Shown: positions 8,044 through 16,393 of the stretch, piece after piece | Layout: each line of letters opens with the position of its first letter | Position numbering within the stretch: the stretch's first letter is position 1 | Source: a virus | Strand: one strand, 5' to 3' | IMG/VR virus record: IMGVR_UViG_3300047300_000198 | Coordinates: 1 to 30,765 of that record | DNA length: 30,765 bases | The notes under the pieces: model-generated | What the model was told of the DNA's origin: nothing | The model's input: only the letters and a program-made list of their open reading frames with translations | The model's database searches: none | Translations under genes and position numbers: made by a program

Positions 8044-10223
8044 TGGCAGCACAAGAGATGATATTAAAGCTCCTCTTCAATGATGATGGAACTTTTGTTG
8101 GATTAGAAGAGATTAACAAAGAGCTTAAGAAAGTAGATGACTCTACCACTAAGGTAGAAGAGTCTACTAAAGGCTTAAAGCAGCAATATGCAGAGTTAAG
8201 AAAGGAGCAGGATAAGTACGATCCAGGTAGTGAGAAATTCAATGAGCTTTCTCAAAGAATGGGAGAGCTTAAGGATAGGATGAATGATGCTGCTGATGCT
8301 GTTAAAGGTAATACAGGGCCTGCTATTGAGGGATTGCGTAACTCATTTGGTTTAATGGGTGAGCAATTAATGAATTTAGATTTTGAAGGCTTAAGTCAAT
8401 CATTAAATTTAGTAACGGCTAACATTAACCGAATTGATACTAAAGCTTTAGGAGATGGATTAAGTGCTGCATTTAAAGCTGGTGTTGCAGGTGTAAAAGC
8501 TTTAGGTAAAGCTATTGCTGCTAATCCATTGCTTTTATTAGCGAGTATTATTGTAGGTATTATAGCTTATTGGGAAGAGTTAACTGCTCTATTCGAAATG
8601 TATCAAGCTAATGGAGTAGCTAAAGTAAAGTATTACTTAGAGAAGTCTCTTGATGCTATGAAGAAGCAAGAGCAAATCTTAAATAAACAGATAGCTCTAA
8701 GTAAGGCTTATGGTGATTCTACATTTGTTCAGTATAGATTACAAGAGCAGTTATTAAAGAATCAGATTAAGCAGCAAGAAACGCAGATGCGTATTGCTGA
8801 GATTAGCAGAGATAAAGAGAAGCTTCAAGAAGCTTACAATAAAAAGCTTGAGTTACAGAATCAATTATCTGCTCAACAAGCTTCTGCTCAAAAAGAGTAT
8901 AATGATGGATTGGTAGAAGCTTATGGTTTATTAGGAGATACTCAGGCTACTGAATTAAAGAAGCAACAGGCTACACAAAAATTAAGGAATTTATTAGAAG
9001 AGGCTAATACTAAATTAAAAGAGCAGCAACTATTACAAGAGAACATTAAAAATGAAACAGCAGGAGCTGCTGAATATATTAATGAGTGGGGAGAAACTGT
9101 ATCAAATGTAACGGAGCGCTATTCGTTAAACGCATCACGTTCTGATGCGTTTGGTATTAAACAGACTGAGGCAGATATTAAATTGCTTCAAGATGTAATT
9201 AAAAAGACTGAAGCACAAATTGAAAAAGAAGCAGCAGATGCAAGACAAGCTAAAATAGATACAAGAAATGACTTTGAGCAGGAGCTACGTAATGACCTAT
9301 TCAAATCATTTAACACAGCAGATGCTTATGAGTTAGAGTTACTTCGTCAGCAGTATGAGAAGAAAAAGAAAGAAGCTAAAAAGAATGGCGCCGATTTATT
9401 ACTTGTAGAGGAGTGGTATAATAACGCTGTCATAGAGTTATTAACTACTCAGGTAGAGCGAGAAGCAGCTTTAGAGAAAGATAGAAATGATAAGAAGCTC
9501 GCTAAATTAAAAGCTTATAATGATGCCTATGCTCAAGCTATTGCAGATGAGCAGTTATTAATTGAGAGCATTCAAGAGAATATTTATGAAGCTGGTTTAT
9601 CTAATCAAGAATTAGAATTAAAACAAGTAAGAGAGCATTATTTTCAACTCATTACAGAGGCTGAATATTATGGACAAAATGCACAAGCTTTAAAGGACAA
9701 ACAAGCTAAAGCTGAATTAGAAATTACTAAAAAATATGCTGAAGCTGAAGCGCAGCTAAAGGTAGATACAGTAAGGCAAGGCTTACAAGCACTTACTGCA
9801 CTTAACGAGAGCTTTACTGCACGCACAGAGAAAACTGCACGTAGACAATTCAACGTGAATAAGGCGCTTAATATAGCTACATCCTTAGTAGATACTTACG
9901 CGGCTATTGTTAAAGCTTTAAATTCACCCGAAACTGTGCCAACATCTGTTAAGATAGCACAAGCAGTAGCAGTAGGTGTGATGGGATTTGCCAACGTAGC
10001 TAAAATAGCTAAGACTCAATTTGGTGGAATGACTCCTGATACTACAGGGCCTAATGCTACAACTACTTCAGATAGTGGAACAATGAACGCACCAGCTGTA
10101 GACTTCAGCGGAGGCAACTTTAACAATAATGCACCGGGTACTGTTGAGACTTATGTGCTTGCAGGTAACGTAGCCAATGCTTTAGAGGCACGTCAGAAGA
10201 TAATAGATCAATCTTATTTGTAA
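8043..10223 (+). CDS. Tail tape measure protein
   Basis: The 726-aa product sets tail length and is thought to pass through the tail during DNA injection. Residues 20-90 and 190-640 are long, charged helical/coiled-coil stretches rich in K, E, Q and A. One hydrophobic segment lies at about 158-176 (AANPLLLLASIIVGIIAYW). The C-terminal third has a second, weakly hydrophobic stretch around TSVKIAQAVAVGVMGFANVA. This composition and order are typical of tape measure proteins. At roughly 1.5 A per residue, the known scaling for such proteins, the tail would be about 0.1 micrometre long. Confidence 0.85.
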   Translation: MAAQEMILKLLFNDDGTFVGLEEINKELKKVDDSTTKVEESTKGLKQQYAELRKEQDKYDPGSEKFNELSQRMGELKDRMNDAADAVKGNTGPAIEGLRNSFGLMGEQLMNLDFEGLSQSLNLVTANINRIDTKALGDGLSAAFKAGVAGVKALGKAIAANPLLLLASIIVGIIAYWEELTALFEMYQANGVAKVKYYLEKSLDAMKKQEQILNKQIALSKAYGDSTFVQYRLQEQLLKNQIKQQETQMRIAEISRDKEKLQEAYNKKLELQNQLSAQQASAQKEYNDGLVEAYGLLGDTQATELKKQQATQKLRNLLEEANTKLKEQQLLQENIKNETAGAAEYINEWGETVSNVTERYSLNASRSDAFGIKQTEADIKLLQDVIKKTEAQIEKEAADARQAKIDTRNDFEQELRNDLFKSFNTADAYELELLRQQYEKKKKEAKKNGADLLLVEEWYNNAVIELLTTQVEREAALEKDRNDKKLAKLKAYNDAYAQAIADEQLLIESIQENIYEAGLSNQELELKQVREHYFQLITEAEYYGQNAQALKDKQAKAELEITKKYAEAEAQLKVDTVRQGLQALTALNESFTARTEKTARRQFNVNKALNIATSLVDTYAAIVKALNSPETVPTSVKIAQAVAVGVMGFANVAKIAKTQFGGMTPDTTGPNATTTSDSGTMNAPAVDFSGGNFNNNAPGTVETYVLAGNVANALEARQKIIDQSYL

Positions 10224-10228
10224 CAAAT

Positions 10229-10387
10229 ATGGCGAATTTTCCACTATTAAAAAAGTGCATCTCAAGGGGAGTAAGAAATGCTTTATCCGAGGTAGATAAG
10301 CAAGAGCTTGAAGATACTGAGGCTATAATTGATGAAGTGATTAACGCGATACTTTTTGAAATATCTGAAACATACGATAATGAATAA
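10229..10387 (+). CDS. Small acidic protein, 52 aa, unknown
   Basis: The frame MANFPLLKKCISRGVRNALS followed by an acidic helix (EVDKQELEDTEAIIDEV) lies between the tape measure and protease genes. Its last eight bases overlap the protease start (ATGAATAA). Start and stop fit the compact coupling of the neighbours. No function is recognised. Confidence 0.55.
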   Translation: MANFPLLKKCISRGVRNALSEVDKQELEDTEAIIDEVINAILFEISETYDNE

Positions 10388-10973
10388 CGAAATTAAATTG
10401 ATTGAATACGGCCTTGGAGAGGATGATTCTAACATGGGGGTATACGCTGTTAGCTTGGTATCTGATCCTGCTATTATGGTAGACTTCGTAGCGCTATCTA
10501 AGCAGAATCTCTTACTCGCTCGCGTAGAAGATGGAGAGAAGCGCATGCTGTATGGCCCTGCTCTTATTCCTAATCAGCCTATTGTTAGATACGATGGTAA
10601 TGGTGAAAAGTATTTTATCACTTATAGCAAAGAGACCATTGAGCAGACAGCGCAAGAATTCTTAAAGCGTAACATGCACCATAACCATACTATTCAGCAT
10701 GAGATGCCTGTAAATAATCTTACAGTAGTAGAATCATGGATTAAGATGGGTGCAGATAAAGGTGATAACTACGGCTTTGAGCTTCCTGATGGCACTTGGA
10801 TGATAGGAGTGAAGGTAGATGATGATAGCACTTGGCAGGCTGTAAAGAATGGCGAGGTTAAAGGCTTCTCAATAGAGGGGTGGTTTACACCTATCGAAGA
10901 GAAGGTAGTGCAAGAGAAAGACTTAGAGCAGTTACTAACTGAATTGAGTGAAGCACTTGAAATGAAATCTTAA
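10380..10973 (+). CDS. XkdF-like prohead protease
   Basis: The 197-aa product resembles the XkdF-type putative serine proteases that mature phage heads. Visible blocks are HHNHTIQHE at 100-108 (candidate catalytic His), VVESWIKMGADKGDNYGFEL, the segment DGTWMIGVKVDDDSTWQAV, and the terminal motif GEVKGFSIEGWF with candidate Ser164. The ATG at 10380 is preferred to an in-frame ATG at 10356 because it gives the family-like start (MNNEIKLIEYGLGEDDSN) and an 8-base overlap with the preceding gene. Scaffold-like and capsid genes follow, which is the expected order. Confidence 0.75.
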   Translation: MNNEIKLIEYGLGEDDSNMGVYAVSLVSDPAIMVDFVALSKQNLLLARVEDGEKRMLYGPALIPNQPIVRYDGNGEKYFITYSKETIEQTAQEFLKRNMHHNHTIQHEMPVNNLTVVESWIKMGADKGDNYGFELPDGTWMIGVKVDDDSTWQAVKNGEVKGFSIEGWFTPIEEKVVQEKDLEQLLTELSEALEMKS

Positions 10974-10976
10974 TTT

Positions 10977-10988
10977 TTTCCACTAATA
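10977..10988 (+). promoter_or_regulatory. Intergenic motif TTTCCACTAATA (copy 2)
   Basis: This is identical to 780-791. It lies just after the protease stop inside a T-rich leader and 11 bases before the scaffold gene start. With copy 1 it precedes two late structural genes. Confidence 0.4.
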
Positions 10989-10999
10989 AATAATAACAC

Positions 11000-11569
11000 A
11001 TGAACATGATTTCTGAAATTTTAGAAAAGTTCGCTCCAGCGCTTTCAAAGCATGGGGTGAAATTGTCAGTAGAAGAGACTCCTGCCGTTGAAACCTTTGA
11101 GGTTAAGATGATGGCTGAGGGTGCTTTAGCTGATGGCACAATGATCTATTCACCTGCTGCCGAATGGGCAGAGGGAGTAGAAGTATTTGTAATGGATGCA
11201 GAAGGCAATCCAACTCCTCTAACTGATGGCGAGTATACTTTGGATAACGGTAAGAAAATCGTTGTTACAGAGGGTAAAATCGCATCTATTGAAGATGCTC
11301 CATCTGAAGCTCCTTCAGTAGAAGTTACTGTTGAGCAAGAGGTAGCTGAGACTTACTCTAAAGAGCAAGTAGAAGGCTTACTTAAGAACATCATTACTGA
11401 GTTCGAAACAAAGTTAGCTGCTGCTGAAGCTAAGATTGTAGAGCTTTCACAAGCACCGGCTGCTGTAACTGTTAAGCAATCTCGCCAAGTAGCTCAGCCA
11501 ACTGCTGTAGATATGTCTCGTATGACATCACAGCAACGTGCATTTGCAATTATCAATAAATTTAAATAA
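11000..11569 (+). CDS. Scaffold-like capsid assembly protein
   Basis: This 189-aa protein has a central module with DGTMIYSPAAEWAEGVEVFV and a second half-module ending in KKIVVTEGKIASIE, which recurs in proteins between protease and capsid genes of Bacteroidota phages. The C-terminal half is a charged helix (QVEGLLKNIITEFETKLAAA) followed by a basic tail ending MTSQQRAFAIINKFK. A helical, highly charged protein directly upstream of the major capsid gene is best read as the scaffold. It could also be a capsid-associated decoration or delta-domain protein. Confidence 0.6.
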   Translation: MNMISEILEKFAPALSKHGVKLSVEETPAVETFEVKMMAEGALADGTMIYSPAAEWAEGVEVFVMDAEGNPTPLTDGEYTLDNGKKIVVTEGKIASIEDAPSEAPSVEVTVEQEVAETYSKEQVEGLLKNIITEFETKLAAAEAKIVELSQAPAAVTVKQSRQVAQPTAVDMSRMTSQQRAFAIINKFK

Positions 11570-11594
11570 ACACAAATAAAAACAAACAAAAAAA

Positions 11595-12524
11595 ATGGCA
11601 ACTAATTTAACCATTTCTTCAAGCTCATATGCTGGCGAGTTAGCTCTGCCGTATATCAGCGCAGCAGTTTTATCGGGAGATACTATTGCTAACAACTACG
11701 TAACTGTTAAAGAGAATGTAAAGTACAAAATGGTACTTAAGACTCTTGCTTCTACAGGAATCGTTAAAGCATGGGGATGTGATTTCGACAATGCTGACTC
11801 TACCTTAACTTTGGCTGAGCGTGTATTGACTGTTACTGACCTTAAGGTGAATTTGGAAGTGTGCAAGGATCAATTTGCAAAAGATTGGGAAGCTGCTCAA
11901 ACAGGAAGAGGATTTGCTAACGATGCTATCCCTGCTAACTTCGCTGATTTCTTAATCGCTCACCTTTCAGGTAAGGTAGCTGAGAACATCGAATACACTT
12001 TGTGGCAAGGTAACTTCGAATCTTCATCTTACACTTCTTTCAACGGAATTTTGAAGGTGTTGGATACTGCTAAATCAGGTACTCCTGATGTTGACTTCGC
12101 TAACGCTTTCACAAGCTCAAACGTTATTGCATCTCTTGAGACTTTGATGTCTGCTCTTCCTGCTGAATTGATTGGTGATGCTTCAGTTAAGCTTTACGTT
12201 AACAGAAAAACTGCTCAACTTTATCGTCAAGCTTTATCAGCTTTGGGTTACTTGCAACAGTTCAACGCTGCTGCTAACTATCCTCTAATGTTCGATGGAT
12301 ATGAAATCTATGTTTGCCCAGGTATTCCTGATAACGTAGCTCTTTTCGCTAAGCCTGAAAACTTGTTCTTCGGTACTGACTTGGTATCTGATTTCAACGA
12401 GGTGAAGGTTGTAGATATGTCTACTACTGATGGTAGCGATAACGTAAGAATGGTTATGAAGTTCCGCGCAGGTACTCAAGTAGCTATCCCTACTCAAGCT
12501 ATCCTTGGGTTTATGAATCCCTAA
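11595..12524 (+). CDS. Major capsid protein
   Basis: This 309-aa protein makes the head shell. Placement after protease and scaffold, and motifs such as RGFANDAIPANFADFLIAHL, IEYTLWQGNF and LGYLQQFNAAANYPLMFDGY then EIYVCPGIPD, fit HK97-fold capsid proteins of Bacteroidota phages. Codon use is strongly biased (AAC, TTC, GCT, CTT, CCT) compared with neighbours, as expected for the most abundant phage protein. No Shine-Dalgarno site is present; the leader is almost pure A/C (11570-11594), the typical strong initiation context in Bacteroidota. Confidence 0.88.
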   Translation: MATNLTISSSSYAGELALPYISAAVLSGDTIANNYVTVKENVKYKMVLKTLASTGIVKAWGCDFDNADSTLTLAERVLTVTDLKVNLEVCKDQFAKDWEAAQTGRGFANDAIPANFADFLIAHLSGKVAENIEYTLWQGNFESSSYTSFNGILKVLDTAKSGTPDVDFANAFTSSNVIASLETLMSALPAELIGDASVKLYVNRKTAQLYRQALSALGYLQQFNAAANYPLMFDGYEIYVCPGIPDNVALFAKPENLFFGTDLVSDFNEVKVVDMSTTDGSDNVRMVMKFRAGTQVAIPTQAILGFMNP

Positions 12525-12541
12525 TTAATACTCCTTTGTTA

Positions 12542-12575
12542 AAAGAGTGGGTTAGCTAAGAGCTGCCCATTCTTT
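12542..12575 (+). terminator. Stem-loop after capsid gene (10-bp stem)
   Basis: AAAGAGTGGG (12542-12551) can pair with CCCATTCTTT (12566-12575) with one G-U pair and a 14-base loop. Its 3' arm overlaps the next hairpin, so the two are mutually exclusive. It probably stabilises the capsid mRNA 3' end or modulates read-through into the tail tube gene. Confidence 0.5.
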
Positions 12576-12590
12576 GCAAAGAATATTTTT
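12569..12590 (+). terminator. Palindromic hairpin followed by T run
   Basis: The 16-bp perfect palindrome ATTCTTTGCAAAGAAT (12569-12584) is followed by A and five T. It could be a weak intrinsic terminator that lowers transcription downstream of the capsid gene. Confidence 0.5.
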
Positions 12591-12613
12591 AACAATAAAA
12601 AAATTATAACAAG

Positions 12614-13162
12614 ATGGCATGTCTTACCACAGCTGGATTCCAGATCAACTGTTCCGAAGGAATTGGTGGAATCAAAGCAATCTACTTAGGAGCTTATAGC
12701 ACTTTCGCTAATACAGCTACTATTGACGGCACTACAAACATGGTAACAGCACTTGCTACCGGTAGTGTTTACGAATTCGAATTACCAAAACACACAGGCT
12801 CATTTACTGAAGAGGGTACAATCTCTATCGAAAATGGTACTGTGTTCTATACTCAGACTGTTGTAGCTAACTTCCATGGTATGTCAGCTGCTCGCTCTTT
12901 GCAACTTCAAACCATTTCTAAAGGTCGCAATGTATTATTCGTTCAAGATAACAACGATAATATTTGGATGTGCGGATATAAAGATGGAGTGCAAGTAACT
13001 GCATTCACTACTCAAACTGGAACAGCTAAAGGTGACCTTAACGGATACACTATTACCTTCACAGGCGAAGAGAAAGATAAGGCTTACTTACTTGACCAAG
13101 ATGCAGGTGATGCACCTTTCGCAGATTTCTCTACAGTAACTGTAGTAGCAGGTACACTTTAA
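12614..13162 (+). CDS. Major tail tube protein
   Basis: The 182-aa product lies directly after the capsid gene and is beta-rich. Motifs visible include GGIKAIYLGAYSTFANTATI, YEFELPKHTGSFTEEGTISI, the stretch RNVLFVQDNNDNIWMCGYKD, and GTAKGDLNGYTITFTGEEKD near residue 150. The last block is shared with tail tube proteins of Bacteroidota phages and may carry the edge strand used in ring stacking. It has capsid-like codon bias and an A-rich leader, consistent with high expression. Assignment rests on pattern and place; a virion decoration protein is less likely. Confidence 0.65.
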   Translation: MACLTTAGFQINCSEGIGGIKAIYLGAYSTFANTATIDGTTNMVTALATGSVYEFELPKHTGSFTEEGTISIENGTVFYTQTVVANFHGMSAARSLQLQTISKGRNVLFVQDNNDNIWMCGYKDGVQVTAFTTQTGTAKGDLNGYTITFTGEEKDKAYLLDQDAGDAPFADFSTVTVVAGTL

Positions 13163-13164
13163 AA

Positions 13165-13186
13165 TAAATTGTGCTATATTTAAGGC
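13165..13186 (+). promoter_or_regulatory. Weak promoter-like site
   Basis: TATATTTAA at about 13174-13182 resembles the Bacteroidota -7 element TAnnTTTG with the last base changed. It lies within a 24-base gap before the next start. No clear -33 TTTG was found, so support is weak. Confidence 0.25.
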
Positions 13187-13597
13187 ATGATTTATTTACT
13201 AAAAAATACAGCAGCACAGCTCCTCTACCTTACACTAAAGGAAGGGGAGCTTTTGCTGTCTAATACATACACGCATTATCTACTCGAATTAACTAACGAG
13301 CAGACACTTGAAAAGCTTTATGCTATCCCAACTCAGATAGCTCAGAATGATAGGTATACTACCATTCAGATAGGCACGAATGCCAACACACCAACAGCTG
13401 CTAGCTTATTAATTAACTACCCAGCACGCTTTTCTTACATAGTGTATGGTCAGAATAGCAGCACTAATTTAGATCCAACTAACGCAGTAGTAGAAGGGGT
13501 AATAGAGAAGGGATATTTGATTGTTGAAGATATTACTACTCCTCGCTTTACTGAGCCGAATTTAACTATAGATAACGACATTACATACAATGGATAA
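13187..13597 (+). CDS. Virion-associated protein, 136 aa
   Basis: The product is a beta-rich protein with an early hydrophobic stretch (AAQLLYLTLKEGELLL), and a late block ARFSYIVYGQNSSTNLDPTN followed by VVEGVIEKGYLIVED. Proteins of this type occur between tail tube and portal or near baseplate genes in Bacteroidota phages. Its last eight bases overlap the portal start (ATGGATAA). The exact role is unknown; a head or tail accessory protein is likely. Confidence 0.5.
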   Translation: MIYLLKNTAAQLLYLTLKEGELLLSNTYTHYLLELTNEQTLEKLYAIPTQIAQNDRYTTIQIGTNANTPTAASLLINYPARFSYIVYGQNSSTNLDPTNAVVEGVIEKGYLIVEDITTPRFTEPNLTIDNDITYNG

Positions 13598-15677
13598 GAT
13601 TTCAGCACCAATGCTTGTGAACTTGGGAGCAGCCATGCCTCAGGAAGCAGTAGAAAAAGAGACACCTAAAGGCTTTGTTACTTTTGGTGAGTCAAATCTT
13701 TTCCCAAATTATTTGATAGATTTATATTACTCTTCACCTGTGCATTCAGCGCTTACGATGAGCATAGCTTTCATGATTGCAGGGAAGGAATTTAAGAGTA
13801 ATAATCCTGCTGTTCAACGTGAGATAGATAGACTTAAATTAAACGCAATCAGAAGGCCTCTAACGCTTGATGCTAAGATGCACGGAGGTTATTACTTAGA
13901 AGTAATTTGGAGCGTAGATAGAACTAAGATAGCTAAGATTAATCATCTTCCTTATGAGAATTGCCGCTTAGCCGTGGCCAATGAAGAGGATGTTATACCG
14001 GGCATTTACTACTCTAAAGATTGGAGCGATACACGCAAAAAGAAAAATATTCCTGCGTTCATTCCAATGTATAACCCAAAAACTAAAGCAGATGAGCCTT
14101 CTCAAGTGCTATTTGTTGGAATTATGACACCGGGCAGCGCTTACTACCCGAAGCCTGACTACTATAGTGCTATTAATTACATTGAAATCACAAGAGATAT
14201 CAGCGAATTTTACCGAGCATTTTTAGCTAATGGTATGAGTCCATCGTATTTCTTGCACATGAGTAATGGTATTCCTGATCCTGAAGAACAGTTAGCTATT
14301 AAGCGCAACTGGGAGACTATGGTCGGTGCTAAAAAAGCAGGTAAAGTAATCTTTACTTTCAACGAATCAGCAGAGCGCATGCCTCGCTTGGATGTAGTAG
14401 ATATGACTCAGGCAGATAAGCAATGGATGGAGCTTAGCAATCAGTCGCGCGAGAATATCTTAGGCGCTCACCGAGTTACTTCACCTTTATTATTTGGTAT
14501 TAGAGACTCAAGCGGATTAGGCAGTAACGCTGATGAAATGAAATCAGCTTATAGAATTTTTAATAAGAATATAATTGAGCCTTACCAACAAATAGTAACT
14601 GATAGCATTGAAGAGATATTTAAAGGCATGGGTATTATTGGCGATGTTTACATTGAGCCTAATGATATTTTGGGTGAAGAAATCATTACGCCAACTGTTG
14701 CACAATCTGCAACAACTCAATTAAGCGCTGAAAAAAAAAAGATTAGTTTAGAGATACCTGAAAGCTTTGCACCTACGGCAGAGATGGCTGCCGAGGCTGA
14801 GTTAGGTCTTAAGTGGCGAGATGAGTATGGAAGAGGTGGCACAGAGATAGGTGTAGCTCGCGCGAGAGATATCAGCAATATGCGTAACTTAAGCTTTGAC
14901 ACTGTGCAAAGAATGAATAGTTACTTCGCACGCCATGAGGTAGACAAAGAAGCTATCGGATGGAATCAGGGAGAGGAAGGATTTCCAACAGCAGGCAGAA
15001 TAGCATGGCAGTTATGGGGAGGAGATGCAGGCAGAGACTTCGCTAAAAGAATCATAGACAGATACGCAACTGAACTTAGCGCTGATCCACAAGAGAAGCC
15101 TGTTTTCACAGAAGAGGATGAGAATTGGTGGTGTGAATTCTTAGCTGATAAAGGCGAGATAGTAGACGAGGATGAGTGGGAGCTTATAGAAGCTGAGCCT
15201 GTTAATCTTGCATCAGTTAGAAGCTACGCAGATCCCGATAAGCCATCTGAAATGGATAGCGGATTGTACAAAATTCGGTACAGCTATTCAAAGAATCTAA
15301 GCGCTAATAGTCGCAAGTTCTGTAGACAAATGGTGAGCGCAGCTAAAGCTGGCTATGTTTACAGATACGAAGATTTAACTGCTATGTCAGATGATAGCAA
15401 TTCAGTAAATCCTAATATGGGCCATCAGGGTTCAAATTATAGCGTGTGGTTATACAAAGGCTCAGTCAACTGTAAGCACTATTGGGAGCGCAAAGTATAT
15501 TTCAGAAAGCGTGAGAAGGGAAGATTCATTGCAGATAATGGCTTAGAATCATCTAATCCTATCTCAGTAGCGAAAGCTATTCGTGCAGGGATGCCTTTGA
15601 AAGATATTACTAAGAACTTTGCTACAGCTAATACAGCAACCTACAATCAACCTAACCAAGGCAGATACCCAGCATAA
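13590..15677 (+). CDS. Portal protein with long C-terminal extension
   Basis: This 695-aa protein is the dodecameric DNA gate of the head. Residues 1 to about 380 are portal-like (FGESNLFPNYLIDLYYSSPV, then MHGGYYLEVIW; NHLPYENCRLA; ESAERMPRLDVVDMTQADKQ; SPLLFGIRDSSGLGSNADEM). A second domain at about 400-495 carries GGTEIGVARARDISNMRNLS, YFARHEVDKEAIGW and GRIAWQLWGGDAGRDFAKRI, a block shared with phage head proteins. A third domain at about 560-690 carries FCRQMVSAAKAGYVYRYEDL and NCKHYWERKVYFRKRE, reminiscent of MuF-type head C-termini. A run of ten A (14731-14740) separates the portal part from the rest. Total length is about 300 residues more than a plain portal of this group. Confidence 0.8.
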   Translation: MDKISAPMLVNLGAAMPQEAVEKETPKGFVTFGESNLFPNYLIDLYYSSPVHSALTMSIAFMIAGKEFKSNNPAVQREIDRLKLNAIRRPLTLDAKMHGGYYLEVIWSVDRTKIAKINHLPYENCRLAVANEEDVIPGIYYSKDWSDTRKKKNIPAFIPMYNPKTKADEPSQVLFVGIMTPGSAYYPKPDYYSAINYIEITRDISEFYRAFLANGMSPSYFLHMSNGIPDPEEQLAIKRNWETMVGAKKAGKVIFTFNESAERMPRLDVVDMTQADKQWMELSNQSRENILGAHRVTSPLLFGIRDSSGLGSNADEMKSAYRIFNKNIIEPYQQIVTDSIEEIFKGMGIIGDVYIEPNDILGEEIITPTVAQSATTQLSAEKKKISLEIPESFAPTAEMAAEAELGLKWRDEYGRGGTEIGVARARDISNMRNLSFDTVQRMNSYFARHEVDKEAIGWNQGEEGFPTAGRIAWQLWGGDAGRDFAKRIIDRYATELSADPQEKPVFTEEDENWWCEFLADKGEIVDEDEWELIEAEPVNLASVRSYADPDKPSEMDSGLYKIRYSYSKNLSANSRKFCRQMVSAAKAGYVYRYEDLTAMSDDSNSVNPNMGHQGSNYSVWLYKGSVNCKHYWERKVYFRKREKGRFIADNGLESSNPISVAKAIRAGMPLKDITKNFATANTATYNQPNQGRYPA
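14731..14740 (+). promoter_or_regulatory. A10 run inside portal gene (possible slippage site)
   Basis: Ten A in the codons gaa aaa aaa aag (residues 381-384) sit at the boundary between the portal domain and the extension. A shift to either other frame meets a stop within a few codons (-1: GAT TAG; +1: TTA GTT TAG), giving a portal-only product of about 385 residues. Functional slippage is inference. Confidence 0.4.
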
Positions 15678-15695
15678 TAACTAAAAATTAATAAC

Positions 15696-16268
15696 ATGCC
15701 AATAGCACCCGAAATACTTTTCATTAACGAGGAATTCTTAAAGAAATACACTCAGCTTAACGAGGCTGTAGACACTAACTTAATTAGACCTGCCATGTAC
15801 TTAGCTCAAGACAAGTATATCACTTTGTGGTTAGGTACTGACTTAACTAATAAGATTAAGACTGAGATAAGCGCAGGTACTTTATCAGGAGTCTATGAGA
15901 CTTTGTTAAATGAATATATCGTTAAGCCAACTGCTTGGTGGACAATGGTGGAGCTTTATCCTATGCTCATGTATAAGCATGATAATGGTAACTTAGTTAC
16001 GCGCCAATCTGAAAACACTACAGCTATCTCTAAGAGTGAGATGGATTCATTAATTGAGAAAGCTCGTGAGAATGCTAACTGGTATACTCAAAGATTAGTA
16101 GATTATCTTTGTGCTAACAATGCAGATTACCCTGAATACTCTTCCAATAATTGGCCTGATATTCACCCATTACGCAAGGTGAATAGACAAAGTACAGTAG
16201 TCTTTTCTGATGGCAGAAATTATGATAGTCCATGGAGCAGATTTAACGTAAGAGATTTCACTAATTAA
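15696..16268 (+). CDS. Head-tail adaptor / head completion protein
   Basis: The 190-aa helical protein follows the portal and resembles head-tail adaptors of Bacteroidota phages: an N-terminal LFINEEFLKKYTQLNEAVDT, then AMYLAQDKYITLWLGTDL, the WWTMVELYPML core, and a C-terminal segment (NADYPEYSSNNWPDIHPLRK) rich in Asn and Pro. Such adaptors bind beneath the portal ring and start the neck. It is the last clearly structural gene before the lysis cassette. Confidence 0.65.
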   Translation: MPIAPEILFINEEFLKKYTQLNEAVDTNLIRPAMYLAQDKYITLWLGTDLTNKIKTEISAGTLSGVYETLLNEYIVKPTAWWTMVELYPMLMYKHDNGNLVTRQSENTTAISKSEMDSLIEKARENANWYTQRLVDYLCANNADYPEYSSNNWPDIHPLRKVNRQSTVVFSDGRNYDSPWSRFNVRDFTN

Positions 16269-16273
16269 GATAC

Positions 16274-16393
16274 ATGAAACTAAGCAAGGAGCAGCAAACA
16301 CGTAAAGACTATGAGAAAAAGCTCAAAGTCTACTTAAGTAAACGCGATAAAGAATTAAGAAAGAATGAAAGCACCAACAATAGACGAGCTTAA
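16274..16393 (+). CDS. Small basic protein, 39 aa
   Basis: A short, highly charged frame (MKLSKEQQTRKDYEKKLKVY, first 20 residues, then SKRDKELRKNE) fills the space after the adaptor and overlaps the next gene by 29 bases. Lys/Glu-rich helical character. No known function. The ORF is supported by filling an otherwise empty gap and by coupling. Confidence 0.45.
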   Translation: MKLSKEQQTRKDYEKKLKVYLSKRDKELRKNESTNNRRA

